In this document: piece after piece, positions 22,161-34,400 of the stretch
Numbering within the stretch: position 1 is the stretch's first letter
How the letters are laid out: each line of letters opens with the position of its first letter
Origin: Cornus controversa
Taxonomy: Eukaryota; Streptophyta; Magnoliopsida; Cornales; Cornaceae
Direction of reading: 5' to 3'
DNA length: 64,000 nucleotides
NCBI GenBank assembly: GCA_026545225.1
Contig: CM048845.1
Span: forward strand, 102,420,033-102,484,032
Notes under the pieces: model-generated
What the model saw: the letters and a program-made list of their open reading frames with translations, nothing else
What the model was told of the DNA's origin: nothing
Database searches by the model: none
Position numbers and translations under genes: made by a program

Positions 22161-22480
22161 TGGAGAAGGTGGTGGATCCAGGGTTTGAGCCTGACTGAGA
22201 ACTGGGGGTAATGGATTTTGCAAGTGTTTTTCCAGGTTGAGAAGATGGTTGGGAAATGGGGGGTGAGGTAGTGGAATAGGGGGACGGATGGTGATAAGTG
22301 GGTGGCGTAGGGAAAGGGGAGGATGAGGAGGAGCTTTCGTGGTTTAACTAGATTTCCTTGCAGTACTTTCACAATGCTCACATTCAATTTTGTTTAAATC
22401 TTTCTAACATAATGTCTATGAATGGTTCTCTCTTGAATTTATCAAGAGAGAGAGCGAGTGTAGTGTTTTATAGACAAGAA
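22161..22480 (-). other. Possible truncated gene start, unidentified
   Basis: On the minus strand a TATA-like TGTCTATAAAACAC (about 22478-22465), a CT-rich leader, and then an open, CT-rich stretch (about 22387-22161) precede the copia LTR. The opening residues VSIVKVLQGNLVKP faintly recall the N-terminus of plant BAHD acyltransferases. However, the frame has no ATG in the expected place and the following residues do not fit the family without frame changes. It is at most a 5' gene remnant cut by the LTR, and I do not claim a function. Confidence 0.2.
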
Positions 22481-22799
22481 AATAAGGAATAGGAGTTTCA
22501 TACTGCTTGTTTGTTAAATGGCTCATTTTTGGGAGTTATTTATAAGGATTCAAATATGAGAGCGTCATTCGTGTCCAATTTTGTATTGAAACTACCTTGA
22601 ATATGGACGTTGCAAAAACAATGGCTAAGGTCTAATCCAAAAGGCTAACAATCAAGGAACGGAAAGTTTTGCCTTTCATTTTGGATGGAGACATAGAAGA
22701 GGGGTTATTAGCTGGTTGTCATGTCTTTTTTCAGTCCAAATTAGAATGGTGATGTTATTCTAAGGGATATTCATTTTATGCTTAATCTTTGCCCTGTTT

Positions 22800-23165
22800 G
22801 TTTTTTTTTCCCAAATGGTTAAACAATTGTATAAATATATATAAAATGTACAGAATGGATTAGGCCAATCAACAAAAGAGGGAATAACTCAAAAGAGAAT
22901 GTAACCTAACAAAAGGCTAAGCCTAAACAAGCCCTAAGGTAGATTCAGATCCATGAGCCCAATTTAGCAAACAAATAACTGTAAGAGTAACAACTATATT
23001 CAGACCGGTGTATTTCATGGATGAATCAGAACCCCACCACTTGGGGAAGCTAACGAGTGCTTGTTTAAAGGTCTTAGAGGTGGCTTAATGGAGGACGATG
23101 GCAAATTCCAATCTCAACGAGTGCGCTGAGCAACCAAGCCATTTTTGAAGGTTAAGGTAAGGAGT
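22800..23165 (-). mobile_element. LINE 3' end fragment (tentative)
   Basis: Read on the minus strand it ends ...CATTTTATATATATTTATACAATTG...GGGAAAAAAAAAC (to about 22800). This is a layout much like the 3' end of the LINE at 10780, with a terminal A run. No reading frame with reverse-transcriptase motifs is present in this short piece. Confidence 0.35.
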
Positions 23166-23243
23166 TTCTCTCTGATTGAATTTCTCATCAAAATCAAATT
23201 ACGAGAATTGCATATATTCCTGAAAACATATGAGTTCTTTTTC

Positions 23244-24620
23244 TGATGTTGTTTTAAAAGTGTAAAATAACTTGCAAGTGTACGAATCTATTAAAGTATA
23301 GATTGGCAAAAACAAGGTCGAACCCAAAGAAATGAGTTGAGAAGAAAAATTAATACAAATTCAAATTAATTTAAAACTAATCTAGTTTAAATAAAAGTTG
23401 GTTGATTTGAGAGAGAGATTAAACTAACATACAAATAAAATAACACAATTGAAGTCAAATAGAGAAAATAACTAAGGTTTCAAATTTCACCACCATTAAA
23501 TCCATGAAGCTCCTAATATTCATTTATTAATTCCCAAATTTAGAGTAGCAATCAAGAAATCAATCTATTGCTTACTCGGGATTTAACAATAAAGCACTAT
23601 GAAAAATATATTAAAAAGGTAGATTTTTCTTTGCTTTACTAGTGTAAAATTCTAAGTATCTGATGAACCAATTTAATAAAAAATATAAGATCAAAGATTA
23701 TCACTTTTAATAAATACAAACCCAAGTTTAAATTAATTATAATACTTTCTAACTACCACATATACATGATATAGATGGTGAAAGAACTATAAAATAATTA
23801 ATCACAAGAAGCGAAGATCATAAGTATTTAAATCATACACATGAGAATCAATTAATAAACAAAAGAACTTTACTGCATTAATGGAGGTTTCCTCCTCAAC
23901 CCTAGTTGAGGAATTTAGTTACACGTGGTAGAAGAATAAGATAACAAAAAAATAAAAGACATAATGAAATAAAATAAATAAAACCCTAATTGTCTCTGTC
24001 TTCTCTGCCTTGGCCTCCACTTCTTTTTTCCTCTCCCAAAACAGCCCCCAATTTGCCACTTTATACCCCAAGAGAACATAAAGTACTAATCTAATTAGGA
24101 GATAATAAGGGTTTTCCCATAGCCCTAAACAGGTGAATTTTTCTGATGATATTCGGTCCAAGTTTTGACCCAATAGAAATTCGATTCACAGAATTTACGT
24201 GAAATACAAAAGTACCCAGAATTGAATTTTGTTCAACTTAAATTAAAATCAAGTCAAATTGAGGCTCGAAAATAAGACTTTAGGGTTGTTTTTCAAAACG
24301 GGATTAAAGCTGGATTACGCACAGAATTGAGTTTCAGGCCCGTAATCTCCTTAAGCAGTTATAATTCTCTTAGTCCTATTTCTTAGGCTGATTTGAGTTA
24401 AAATATAAAGTTGAATGGATTCATTTGATGTAGTCTTCATATAACCCTCTTGAATGTCTTATTTAAAAGCTCAAAAATCATGGTTTTAACTAAAATAATC
24501 ATTAAAGTTCTGAAAAGACAGAAAACACTAAAACAAAGTAAAATCATAAAATAATCTATCACTAAGAGAATAAAATATGTGAATTAAGAGGCTAGAATGC
24601 GTAACATTCAACGCCGATCA
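23244..24620. mobile_element. Solo LTR of a 1.4-kb family (copy A)
   Basis: Begins TGATGTTGTTTTAAAAG and ends ACGCCGATCA. Flanks TTTTC (23239-23243) and CTTTC (24621-24625) fit a 5-bp target duplication with one change. The order of landmarks matches copy B at 27567: TGCAAGTGTACGAATC, GGTCGAACCCA, a CACCACCATT-type run and CCCTAGTTGAGGAATTTAGTT. No coding region, primer site or second LTR is present. The family resembles the large non-autonomous retrotransposon derivatives common in eudicots. Confidence 0.55.
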
Positions 24621-27566
24621 CTTTCTACCCACACATGGTAACTAAAGTGGGCTAGGTAAAAGAAAATGTAGCATTGGTTTTGTATTTTATGCTATTGGAC
24701 CAAAAAGAAAAGCCAAATTGCATTAAACCACCATGTACTACCAAAAATTTATAGAATACCTCCTCTATTATTATTTTTGGTAACAAACTGTGAGGTATTG
24801 ATTTTTTTTTTATTAAATGTTTTATTATTATTATTTTATTTAATTAAAATATTTTATTTTTATTATTTCATTTATGTTTAGAATATATTTGGATGTTCGA
24901 ATTTTCAATTTCAAGTATTGGTTTGATCTCGGACATTTTCAAAGTTGAAGAATAGTTATACAGAATGGTGGGATGTGAGGATATATTTGTCTTTTCTAAA
25001 AAGATTTGGAACGATTTTGATATTTTTTTAAAAGTGAAGGATATTTTAGTAATTTCACATTGTGGATGGCACCATTGTAAATTCTTTGAAAAGAATGACA
25101 TTGTGGTAGTTTTAGAGTAAAATAGAAGGTAAAAGAGACTTTTCACTTGGGACAGTCTAGAAGTTTCTAGAAGGGGTGGGAGATATAAATGTATATCTAT
25201 AGGTTTTGAGATAGAAAAGACAAAATTGCCTTCCTCTTTTTCCATAAGTTCTGCCAGCCATTTTCTTTTCTTGTCCATCTCTTATTTTGCTCTCTTTATT
25301 CCTCCATTGAAGGTTAGGCTTAGTCCAAGGTTGTTGGTGGTGGTTAGTGGTGGTGCTAGTAGCATATAAGTATTTCTTTTTACCACTTTTGTCTAATTTT
25401 TTTTTTTTTACTTTCCTCTCTTCATCTTCTTTTTCAATTATTGAAATTTGAAGAATAAGTTTGTGTATGATTTGTAGTGTTGGAAACTCTAGGACTTGAA
25501 GGTTTTCATTTATTTCTATTGATTTTTTCATTAAAGCTTTTAAAGAAAAGTTAGGGCTTCAAATTGAATTTCAAAATTCAATTTGGGGGTTTCTTTAATC
25601 CATATTGGATTTGAGGTAGGAATGAATTTAACTTCCTTTTCTAATGTTTTAAGACTTTAGGAAGTTTTAGGTTGAGATTCTAACATGTATTGCAAAATGT
25701 GTAAATTAAAGTTTACTTTATTTCATGAAAATTTGAGACTTTTGTGTTTTGAGCATGCTAAATATGTTTAGACCTTGGATTATGCCAATTAGCATTGTTG
25801 GGGAGGTTTACTATTAAGACATGTATGCCATTGTATCACTCTTGCTCTTAATTTGAAATTAAAGTACACTTTATTGCTTGATAACTCTAGTGTCGTGCAA
25901 TAACTAAAAGTTCTAAATTAATTTTATAATAATTGTATTAATAATTGTAAATTTATGAAAGTCTTGAATCATCCATTGGTGTCTTGGAACAAAAAAGCTT
26001 AACTTTTGTTCAAAAAAAGTATTTTAGAATAAAATGGTAACATGTATGCTTTGTTTGTTAATGTGTATTCAAGCATCCTATATTTTACTTAATTGATGTG
26101 TAAGAATGCTAATGGATGAATTGGAGTTCATTTGAACTCATTTGACAACTTATGGACCATTAGGGGTATTTTGGCCATTTATGTATACATTAGTTGAGAA
26201 TGCATGCTAGGTGGTTATTTTAAGTGACTAAATGTTTGTGTGCGCCTATTGAACATGTTGAGCATGGTAGGTAACACCTAGAAGAAATTATAAAATTTTG
26301 ACCATACTTTAATGTTTGGAGCTAGGGTTCTACGGTGCAATATAGCTTTTGCATGGAATTATAATTGGTTTAAATGTTTTAAATTATGCTTAGAATGTAG
26401 CATAATTTGGTGTTAAATTGACATATTTGATTTGAAAGTTCAAGTATGCTTACTAGGTAACATATAAATTGCCTAGATGTATTAATTTGGTTAAATTAGG
26501 AACTTGATTATACTTTGATACTATATATATGCAAGTATTGAAATTGAAGGTTTAAAGCCCTACTGAAAAATATTTGCAGGCATAAAGCCCTATTGAAAAG
26601 AGATGTTCACTTAAGTGAAATTTTTGCTTGAAGAATGACTCATTGAAAGCTTGGTGCACGTAGATGATAACCAATGCTATGAGGATAATTATTATAGACA
26701 TTGCTATTACATTGTTCATATTGATAATTTTTTTCATAATGTTCATATCATGTGTGAGTTGTGATTTTTGAGAAGTTTTAAATAGTCAGAATTGAAAATA
26801 GAGGCACAAAGATGCCTGGTGGTTAATAAGTTCACCTGACTGGCCAGTGGTTTCACTTTTACCTGCGAACTAATAATCTGAAATGACGGAATGTACAAAA
26901 GGACTGTCTGAGGACTGCTCTGTTGATGTGTATGTCACGACCATTTAAGTTATATGTGGGGTGTGTGTGTGCGCATCATTTGAACTGCTTCTAAATAAGC
27001 AAACTATTCATTTCAATTTTTACGCTTTTTAAACCATTATAAATAGTTTTATTATTCCGTTATTTATGGACGGGTCATGGTTCCATTGTTTATGGGCAAG
27101 TTATATTCCATGCTTATGTGTAAATGTATATTAGTGGATACTTGTGAAGCATCTGGAAATGGAAATATGAACATGTTAGAAAGAACAACATTGCGTGCAT
27201 GTTCCCTTAGGAATTATTATTTCAATCTGAAATGTTTAGGGGGGATAGTTGAGTCATTTCTACTGAGCCGTCGTTGCTCTCCCTTCAAATGTACGACATT
27301 TTTCAGAAAAAGGGGATGGAAAGGATGTTGCTTGAGCTCCTGGAAGATTGAAATGACATATTTTTATTCTTTTTTTTTTTTTGTAGTTATATTTGCGTGT
27401 ATTAGGTATAACTTGGATAACATGTATGGTACTTTATTCGGGGCCAATATGTTAACTTAGTATTTCTGTACTTGTATGACATGTTATATTCAGGGGTTTT
27501 GTGATTTATCTTCCCTATTAAGCATGATTAATGTATGCTAATTATAACTAAGTTTTTTATCGATTC

Positions 27567-28988
27567 TGATGTGGTCGAAACTAAATTATATTGTAAGCTT
27601 AATTTTGCCCTTTTTATCAAAATATAATTTAACCACTCGCAAGAGCACGAATCTTTGTAGATAAGGTTCTATATAGAGGGTATCGATCCCACGAGGACTA
27701 GTCGTTAATTGTCATAAAGAAAGATTAATTCTACTTTAATTCTAAAAACAGGTTTTTGGTTTTGTGTTTAAAACTATTGCGTAAATGAAATGACGATAAA
27801 ATTAAAGAGTAAAGTTGGGAGAGAGAACTAGGGTTGGTTTCCACCACTAGCCATTCACATGTTCATAAGTGTAGCAAGCATGGGATTCATTAATTAAATG
27901 CCTAACAATGTCATTAGGCTTGTGACCTCAATGACATATCAAAAGATCAATGTGTGTGCTAACCTATCATAATCCATCTTCAACAAGCATAGCTCTTCAA
28001 CCTAACTAACTACCTAATTACTCTACTCTCTACGTAAACACTACATGCATCCAAACTACCTTGTCTTGGCATGGTCTATACAAACTAACATCACACATTC
28101 ATTTAAACACCATTATCTAGCCATCATTTGCACTTCTTGTGGAATATGCAAATGTTGTGCATTCAAGTGACAAAACCTACTCTGAGACAAGAATAAATTC
28201 CATATCAAATGAATATATATAAGAAATGTATTTGTGTACATAATCACTAGGCTAAATAATCAACATTTAATTACAAATCCCCAAGAGCTACAAAGATGAA
28301 CAAGTTTACATGGCTAGGGGTTGAAACCAACACCCTAGTAGAAGAGTTAGTTGCTCATAGTTGCCTTGCACCCTTCCATTGATGAAGAGAATGAAGCTTC
28401 TTGGTCTGGTTCAGCTTTTCTCTTCCTCTCCCGAAGGTCTCTCCTCAAGTCTTCTGATGTGTATGTTGAGAGATATGAGATATGTGGCTTTTGGTGCTTT
28501 TTGTATGCTTTTTGGCTCCTTTGGGCCCACCATATATATATATATATATATCATTATATATATCTCTTGTATCAAGAAGGCCCCCAAAAGTCTTGTTCAA
28601 GTCAGACAATCCCCCTAAATCGTGCAAAAAGGGGGATTTTGTTGCAAGTGGGAGAGCAGGTGAGCAAGTGGCCAAGTGGGCTCTGCAGCATTTCGATTGA
28701 TCGAAATTGCATTTCGATTGATCGAGATTTCGATCAATCGAAATGAGATTTCGATCAATCGAAATCTCGATTGATCGAAATCCACATCTCGATTGATCGA
28801 GATGTCTTGGCAACATTTTCTGATTTCATCTCTTGACTGCAGAAAGCTTCCAACTTTGCTCCATTTACTCCAATACCTGCAAAACATCAAAAACACAAAA
28901 ATACCGTAAACATATCTCGGTAAACGCAAAAACGGAACTAACATATGCAATAAAGATGGTTCAAATGCATAGAATTGAACACTTATCA
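27567..28988. mobile_element. Solo LTR of the 1.4-kb family (copy B), nested
   Basis: Begins TGATGTGGTCG and ends GAACACTTATCA. Flanks are GATTC (27562-27566) and TATTC (28989-28993), a 4-of-5 match. It shares starting TGATGTNGT, CGCAAGAGCACGAATC, GTATCGATCCCACGAGGA and CACCCTAGTAGAAGAGTTAGTT with copy A at 23244. It contains a (TA)n run near 28530-28562 and an inverted-motif cluster at 28690-28804 that copy A lacks. Confidence 0.55.
28690..28804. repeat. Cluster of the near-palindrome TTTCGATTGATCGAAAT
   Basis: Six copies of a 16-20-bp motif with core CGATTGATCGA occur within 115 bp: about 28691, 28711, 28726, 28747, 28766 and 28784. They switch between TTTCGATTGATCG and its complement CGATCAATCGAAA. 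Each copy is almost self-complementary, and adjacent copies can also pair with each other. It lies inside solo LTR copy B. Confidence 0.85.
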
Positions 28989-29094
28989 TATTCCACAGTG
29001 CTAATCAGGGTCCGAGCTTCGAATCCTTTTCTATTCTTTCTTATCTTTTCTTTTAGTCATAACTCGAGTCTTTGGAATTCAGGAAGTGACAGCT

Positions 29095-29106
29095 TGGTAT
29101 CAGAGC
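29095..29106 (+). other. Primer-binding site TGGTATCAGAGC
   Basis: A perfect 12-bp match to the complement of the initiator tRNA-Met 3' end, four bases after a CA-ending LTR-like border (29091). It marks a plus-oriented LTR retrotransposon whose interior is not recognisable beyond about 29180. Confidence 0.75.
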
Positions 29107-29109
29107 TTG

Positions 29110-30198
29110 TAAGGTGTTGAGTTTCATTTAATCACCTCCATTTTCCATGCCCTTCCGAGTGTTGGAATTTGGGGTGTGACACAAACTCCATCAATTTAGC
29201 AAAGGATGCAAATTACCCTCATCTAGATAGCTTCAATATGGAGCCCTAACTCTAACTTGAGTGGTGCATTTACCTTCCAACTTTATTTGACTGGTGCATC
29301 TATTTCATTTGGAAGGAAAATAATAGACGTACCTTCTCAGGTAAACAAGCATATTCTAAAATCGTTCAAAGTTCAATTTTTGAATGTGTTCGCAACTGTC
29401 TACTCTCTACCAAACCTCGCAACTATAAAAGCTCCAGATTCATTGCAGGAGCTTGGAGTCTTCCTAGTTCTATCTTTGGTGATAATCCTCCTAATACCCA
29501 ATAACTCATTGTTGGGGACATTTACTCCAGAGTTGCTTCTGTTCTATTTTCTTTTCTTGCCCTCCCTCTGCTCTTCTGAACTTTGCTCCAACGGCAATTG
29601 CCTCTATTGTTATTGTTGTAAAGATCGTTAGGTTTAACGTTAGGCTAGGCTTTTTGGGATCTTTGGGTTGCCTTCGGGCTTATAAAGTCTTTGGGCCTCT
29701 CTTTTGGGTTTTGTCCTTCTTTATACAATTGTCACATTTTTATAAATGTCTTGATTTACCGAGAGAGTTAGAATTTTAGCTGACAAAAAGGTTAATTTGT
29801 AACTTTTGGTAAATTGAGGGGTCTTTGTTGGCAAAAGTAGTATAAGGTGTATTTTGAAACTTTTTTTATAGGACAGGGAATAGTGCAATTTGGCCTAGAA
29901 TTAAACACATTCAAAATTTATTTTTTTGTTATACGAGTTTAAAACAAAACTTGATCTAATTTATGCCACATAATCCAAATCAAATGAAAACATAATGTTT
30001 CCCACCAAAGAGTTTGAAAAAACTCTAAACCGAATCCTTCGATTACTTAAAGTCGAAGGCAAAATTTAATTAAAATTGTGAAATAATATTTATAAAATGT
30101 AACTTAGAAGAACATAGTATCCTTAGTGAGAATAGAGAAACATATTTTATGGAATGTAGGAAGATGAGAGTTCATTTCCGAAAGTCCTACTAGGAGTT
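29110..30198. other. Intergenic, mostly unassigned
   Basis: No gene is recognised. An open stretch at 29257-29631 on the plus strand has no familiar motif and biased composition. The tract 29650-29720 (repeated TTTGGG and GGGCTT words) looks like transposon 3' sequence. Nothing else is supportable. Confidence 0.4.
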
Positions 30199-30580
30199 TG
30201 TTAGATGGGTCTTTTTTGTCTCACATTAGATTTGAATGGGATAGAAAATGGGTATAAATGGGTGGGTAGGCAACATTACCCAGTAGCTTAGGCTTTTGAG
30301 TCATTAGTAAGCATCCCACCCATTATAGTTGTTATTAAAGTCAGACTCAGTTCTTGATCTGATGTCACGTTTTGCACCCACTTGGGTGGAGTCCGGATCT
30401 GGGTCGTTATTGGATCATCTCGTTGTTAGGGGGATGAGTATGCAGAGTGGTCCGACCGCAACGAGGGCGTTGCGAGTTCGGACGAGGAAGAATGTTAAAG
30501 GGGTCTTCTTTGTCCCACATCAGATTCGAATGGGAAAGAGAATAGGTATAAATGGACGAGTAGGTAACACTACCTAATAG
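30199..30580 (+). mobile_element. Second, older TRIM family element
   Basis: LTR 1 30199-30327 (TGTTAGATGGGTCTTTTTTG...CATTATA) and LTR 2 starting at 30493 (TGTTAAAGGGGTCTTCTTTG...) share a run through TCACAT, GATT.GAATGGGA and GGTATAAATGG. After LTR 1 comes TGTTATTAAAGTC (30330-30342), a decayed initiator-Met primer site. A purine run GAGGAAGAA precedes LTR 2. The 165-bp interior is non-coding. LTR 2 fades out after about 30580, so its end and any target duplication are lost. It is unrelated in LTR sequence to the TRIMs at 11-17 kb. Confidence 0.65.
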
Positions 30581-31303
30581 CAAGTTTTGTACACTTAAAT
30601 AAAATAAATGAATAATTAAAAACTTATTTTGGGATATAAAATAGCAAGTTTTGTACACTTATCACCGTTCACTACGGTTTTAGCTCCAAGTCAAGGAACC
30701 GGAACCGGAACCGTTAAAAAAAAATAATATAATATATAAATGAATAATAATAACTTTTAAGTTATAGTAAAGTACAAAATATATAACATATAATATATAG
30801 ATAAATACTAATAGTTTTAAAGTTCTAATGTTCTATATATTTATATAATATAAGATATATAAATAAATACTAATAGTTTCTAATCTATTGTTATAACTAA
30901 GAGTGCACAAGTATAGTTGTGTATTTTGCTCATGTTTAAAAAAAAGAATGACAAAGAACTGTTGGGAACCGAAATTGTAAAGAATCGGAACTGAACCGAA
31001 CTCAACGATTTCCAATTTCAAAATTAAGGAACCGTTGAGAACAGTTTCGATTCTACCAAAAACCGTAAAGAATCGAATTGTATGCACCCTGTTAAGAATA
31101 TATAACATCCTAAATAAAATAAGAAATTATTTTGCATAGGTGTAGCATAAATTATTTATGAAACGTCCGGGAAACTTTTACTTATACTAACATTTTTGTA
31201 ATGGTCTAAAAACATTTGCAATTGTGGATAATTTCAATCAAGATTTCATTTATTTAGAAATCTTTCCCAGTGTCTGTACGCGCGACCCTTCCCTCCTAGG
31301 CAT

Positions 31304-31324
31304 CCCGCCAAAATCTTTCCCGCC
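31304..31324. promoter_or_regulatory. Paired E2F-type sites in the MSH2 promoter
   Basis: Two sites sit back to back about 140-160 bp before the MSH2 start codon: CCCGCCAAAA (31304-31313, reading TTTTGGCGGG on the minus strand) and TTTCCCGCC (31316-31324). Both fit the plant E2F consensus WTTSSCSS. A CCAAT pentamer follows at 31323-31327. Such sites drive S-phase transcription of replication and repair genes, which suits MSH2. No TATA box stands out, as is common for such promoters. Confidence 0.65.
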
Positions 31325-31461
31325 AATCGCCATCACCAAGAACCATAAACACAATTACATATACATATATACACACACGATTATTCACATAGAGTAAGAT
31401 CAGAGACGCAAACGACGCTACTCCCAGAAACCCTCTCTGTCTCACAAAGAATCGCCATAAA

Positions 31462-34400
31462 ATGGATAACAATTTGCAGGAACAGAACAAGCTCCCTGAG
31501 CTCAAACTCGGTATAAACGAAAACCCTAGCTTCGTCACATTTACTTTAATTTCCTCGAATTCAATTTCAGCTTTGATTTAGTACTGTACATTTGGAATGC
31601 TGATTATTTAATCATTTCGTTTCTTCTTTTCTTTTTACTGGTTGTTAGATGCTAAGCAAGCACAAGGGTTTCTTTTATTCTTCAAAACCCTACCCCATGT
31701 AAGCATACCCTTTCATTCTTCAATGGGTGTGTGAGTCTCTCTCTGATTTGATTGGAAATGTAGAAGAATAATATGTTCAGAACCCTAAATTTATTGAAAA
31801 TTTCTGTTTCAGGATTCCAGGGCTGTTCGGTTCTTTGATCGTCGGGTTAGGTTACATTCCACCTTGTGTATATGTGACGATACTTACTGTCTAACCTTTT
31901 GTTTTTATTGAACATAAACTCGCATGCATATGATCTGAAAGTAATGATAATGTTAAGGTTAGTTTTCCATTTCTCTCCAAACATAGCTGATATCTTATCT
32001 CAAACTTTTGTATTTATGAATCTACTTTGAGAAATGGTTCTTTTTGTGGATTTTATTTTTTATTTATTTTTTATGCTTTTGGGTTTATTGGTCAGAAGCT
32101 ACAGTTCGGTATTTTTAAATAAAAAAATAGATTGGTATGTATTACATCATGTAAGAGATTTTAAATGCTATATTCTTATCTCAAAGAGAAGAATTCTGGT
32201 ATCAAACGGCAGGTATTATTATGTTGAAGTTGTCTGTGTTACGTACTTTGCAGATTTTTTTGGAAAGGAAAATTATCACTTCTCTTGCATTGATTTATCA
32301 TCTTTCTCATGTTATTTCCTAGATTTCAAATTTTCAATTTACATTATATGATCCATAGTTGTTAAAGTTTCAAAGCTCACTAAGTTGTGAAAGGTTTCCT
32401 GGAGCCCAAATGCAAGATGCTATGTAAGGCGCCAGCCTAATTGAAGTAAGGCACTTGCGTGATTGAAATGCATACTAAATATAAGTATAAAAATAATTAA
32501 AGTATGAAAAGCAAAGTAGTCAATATCAAAATAAAGGAAATTTATACTTGGTTGCATCAGTAGATGCCTTTCACTCAATTTTATAGTGCATCAAATGCGC
32601 CTTTGACAAATATGATATGATTTATAGATATTTTATATTGACTAGCAAAAGTTAGGTCTATATCTTATGGGAGTCAACTCTGGCAATTTTTTTGAGTAGT
32701 CTTGTTGTTTCCTGACTTTCAACTTATATTGAATGATCCATTATTTATTGGCAAATAGCATCCAGAATTTAGCTGTGTTCACAGTCCACTTTTCTAGCAC
32801 CGCAGGTCCACAAATTGGCTATTTTTTATTTAATATATCCAAATGTTGATGATATATTTACAAATTGAGTTAATTTTGTTTCCAATTGTTTCTTAATTGC
32901 AATAATCCGGTTCATTGTTTTCCAACTTGTATAGCCTTCTCTACCTATTTTTTGTAAAGTACATCCATTTTTATGCTTTACGTATAAAATTGGGTATTCC
33001 CTGTTTCCATTTTTTTTAATGGCAATAAACTATTTGATCACTTTTGAATAGTCAGTCTTTGTACATTAATGTTTCTGCAACACTGCTGTTTTTTGAAACA
33101 TTTATCTTATTTTATATCTTCTCAGTTTTTTTAGTTCTTTAAGTAGTTCTACTATCTTCTTTATATTTTCTTGCGCATGAGAGTTTTGTCTTATTTTGGC
33201 TCTTATTACAACATCATTTCCACTCATCTCTAGTTGTTTCTTAATGATAATAAGCTAGTATTTTCTGTTTTTTAGGTCTTGTACTACAAACTTTTCTGCT
33301 CTCTCTCTCTCCCTCCCTCCTGCTTCTTTATTCTCTTTTTATGAAAATTATTTAAAACTTCAGTAAATATGAATTGCATCCATTGGCCAGTATTTTGTAC
33401 TTTTAAATTGATATGGAAAGAGCTCTTTCTTGGTAATGGGCTCCTCCTGATAATGAATTCAGGACTCCTTTGCTTGCTTTTATTTATATACACTATTTGG
33501 TTCCTTTAATTTTTGCTCAAAGAATTGCCTTTATAATCAGGACTATTATACTGCTCATGGTGAGAATGCAAGTTTCATTGCAAAGACATATTACCACACT
33601 ACTACTGCTTTACGACAATTGGGTGGTGGGTCTGATGCTATCTCTACTGTTAGTGTAAGTAAAACAATGTTTGAGACGATTGCCCGCGATCTTCTCTTGG
33701 AGAGAACAGACCATACTCTTGAGCTGTACGAAGGTAGTGGCTCAAATTGGAGACTAGTGAAAAGTGGAAGCCCAGGAAACCTAGGCAGTTTTGAAGATAT
33801 TTTGTTTGCCAACAATGATATGCAGGATTCTCCAGTGGTTTTTGCCCTAGTGCCAAACTTTCGTGAAAACAGGTGCACTGTTGGCATGGGCTATGTTGAT
33901 CTTACTAAGAGAGTTCTTGGTTTGGCTGAATTTCTTGATGATAGCCACTTTACAAATGTGGAGTCAGCTTTGGTTGCTCTTGGTTGTAAAGAATGCCTTT
34001 TGCCTGCGGAGACTGCCAAATCCAGTGAATATAGACCTTTGCTTGATGCATTATCAAGGTGTGCTGTGATGGTAACTGAGAGAAAAAAAACTGAGTTTAA
34101 AGGAAGGGATTTGGTACAAGATCTCGGAAGGCTTGTCAAAGGTTCTATAGAGCCAGTTCGAGATTTGGTATCTGGATTTGAATTTGCGCCTGCAGCTTTG
34201 GGGTCATTACTGTCTTATGCAGAATTACTTGCTGATGAGAGCAATTATGGAAATTATACTATCCAACAGTACAATCTTGACAGCTATATGAGGTTAGATT
34301 CTGCTGCTATTAGGGCACTGAATGTCATGGAGAGCAAAACTGATGCTAACAAAAATTTTAGTTTGTTCGGTCTCATGAATAGAACCTGTACTGCTGGGAT

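Larger units (their letters stand above)
24860..29091 (+). mobile_element. LTR of a gypsy-type element, interrupted by solo LTR copy B
   Basis: A non-coding stretch. It has a promoter-like TATAAATGTATATC near 25181 and, near 27253, TCATTTCTACTGAGCCG, which parallels the gypsy LTR at 17921-20185. Landmarks continue to 27566, are broken by the insertion 27567-28988, and resume at 28994-29091. The last bases (GAAGTGACA) precede a primer-binding site, as the end of a 5' LTR should. The left limit is uncertain, and the length would be unusually long for one LTR, so more than one element may be merged here. Confidence 0.35.

Noticed and set aside
22161-22387. Possible BAHD acyltransferase N-terminus
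   Set aside because: Only a dozen residues faintly fit, the frame lacks an ATG where needed and no HxxxD or DFGWG motif follows before the copia LTR. Kept only as an unidentified possible gene start.
29257-29631. 124-codon plus-strand open frame
   Set aside because: No recognisable motif, hydrophobic C-terminal bias from T-rich DNA, and no splice or promoter context. Chance open frame is more likely.
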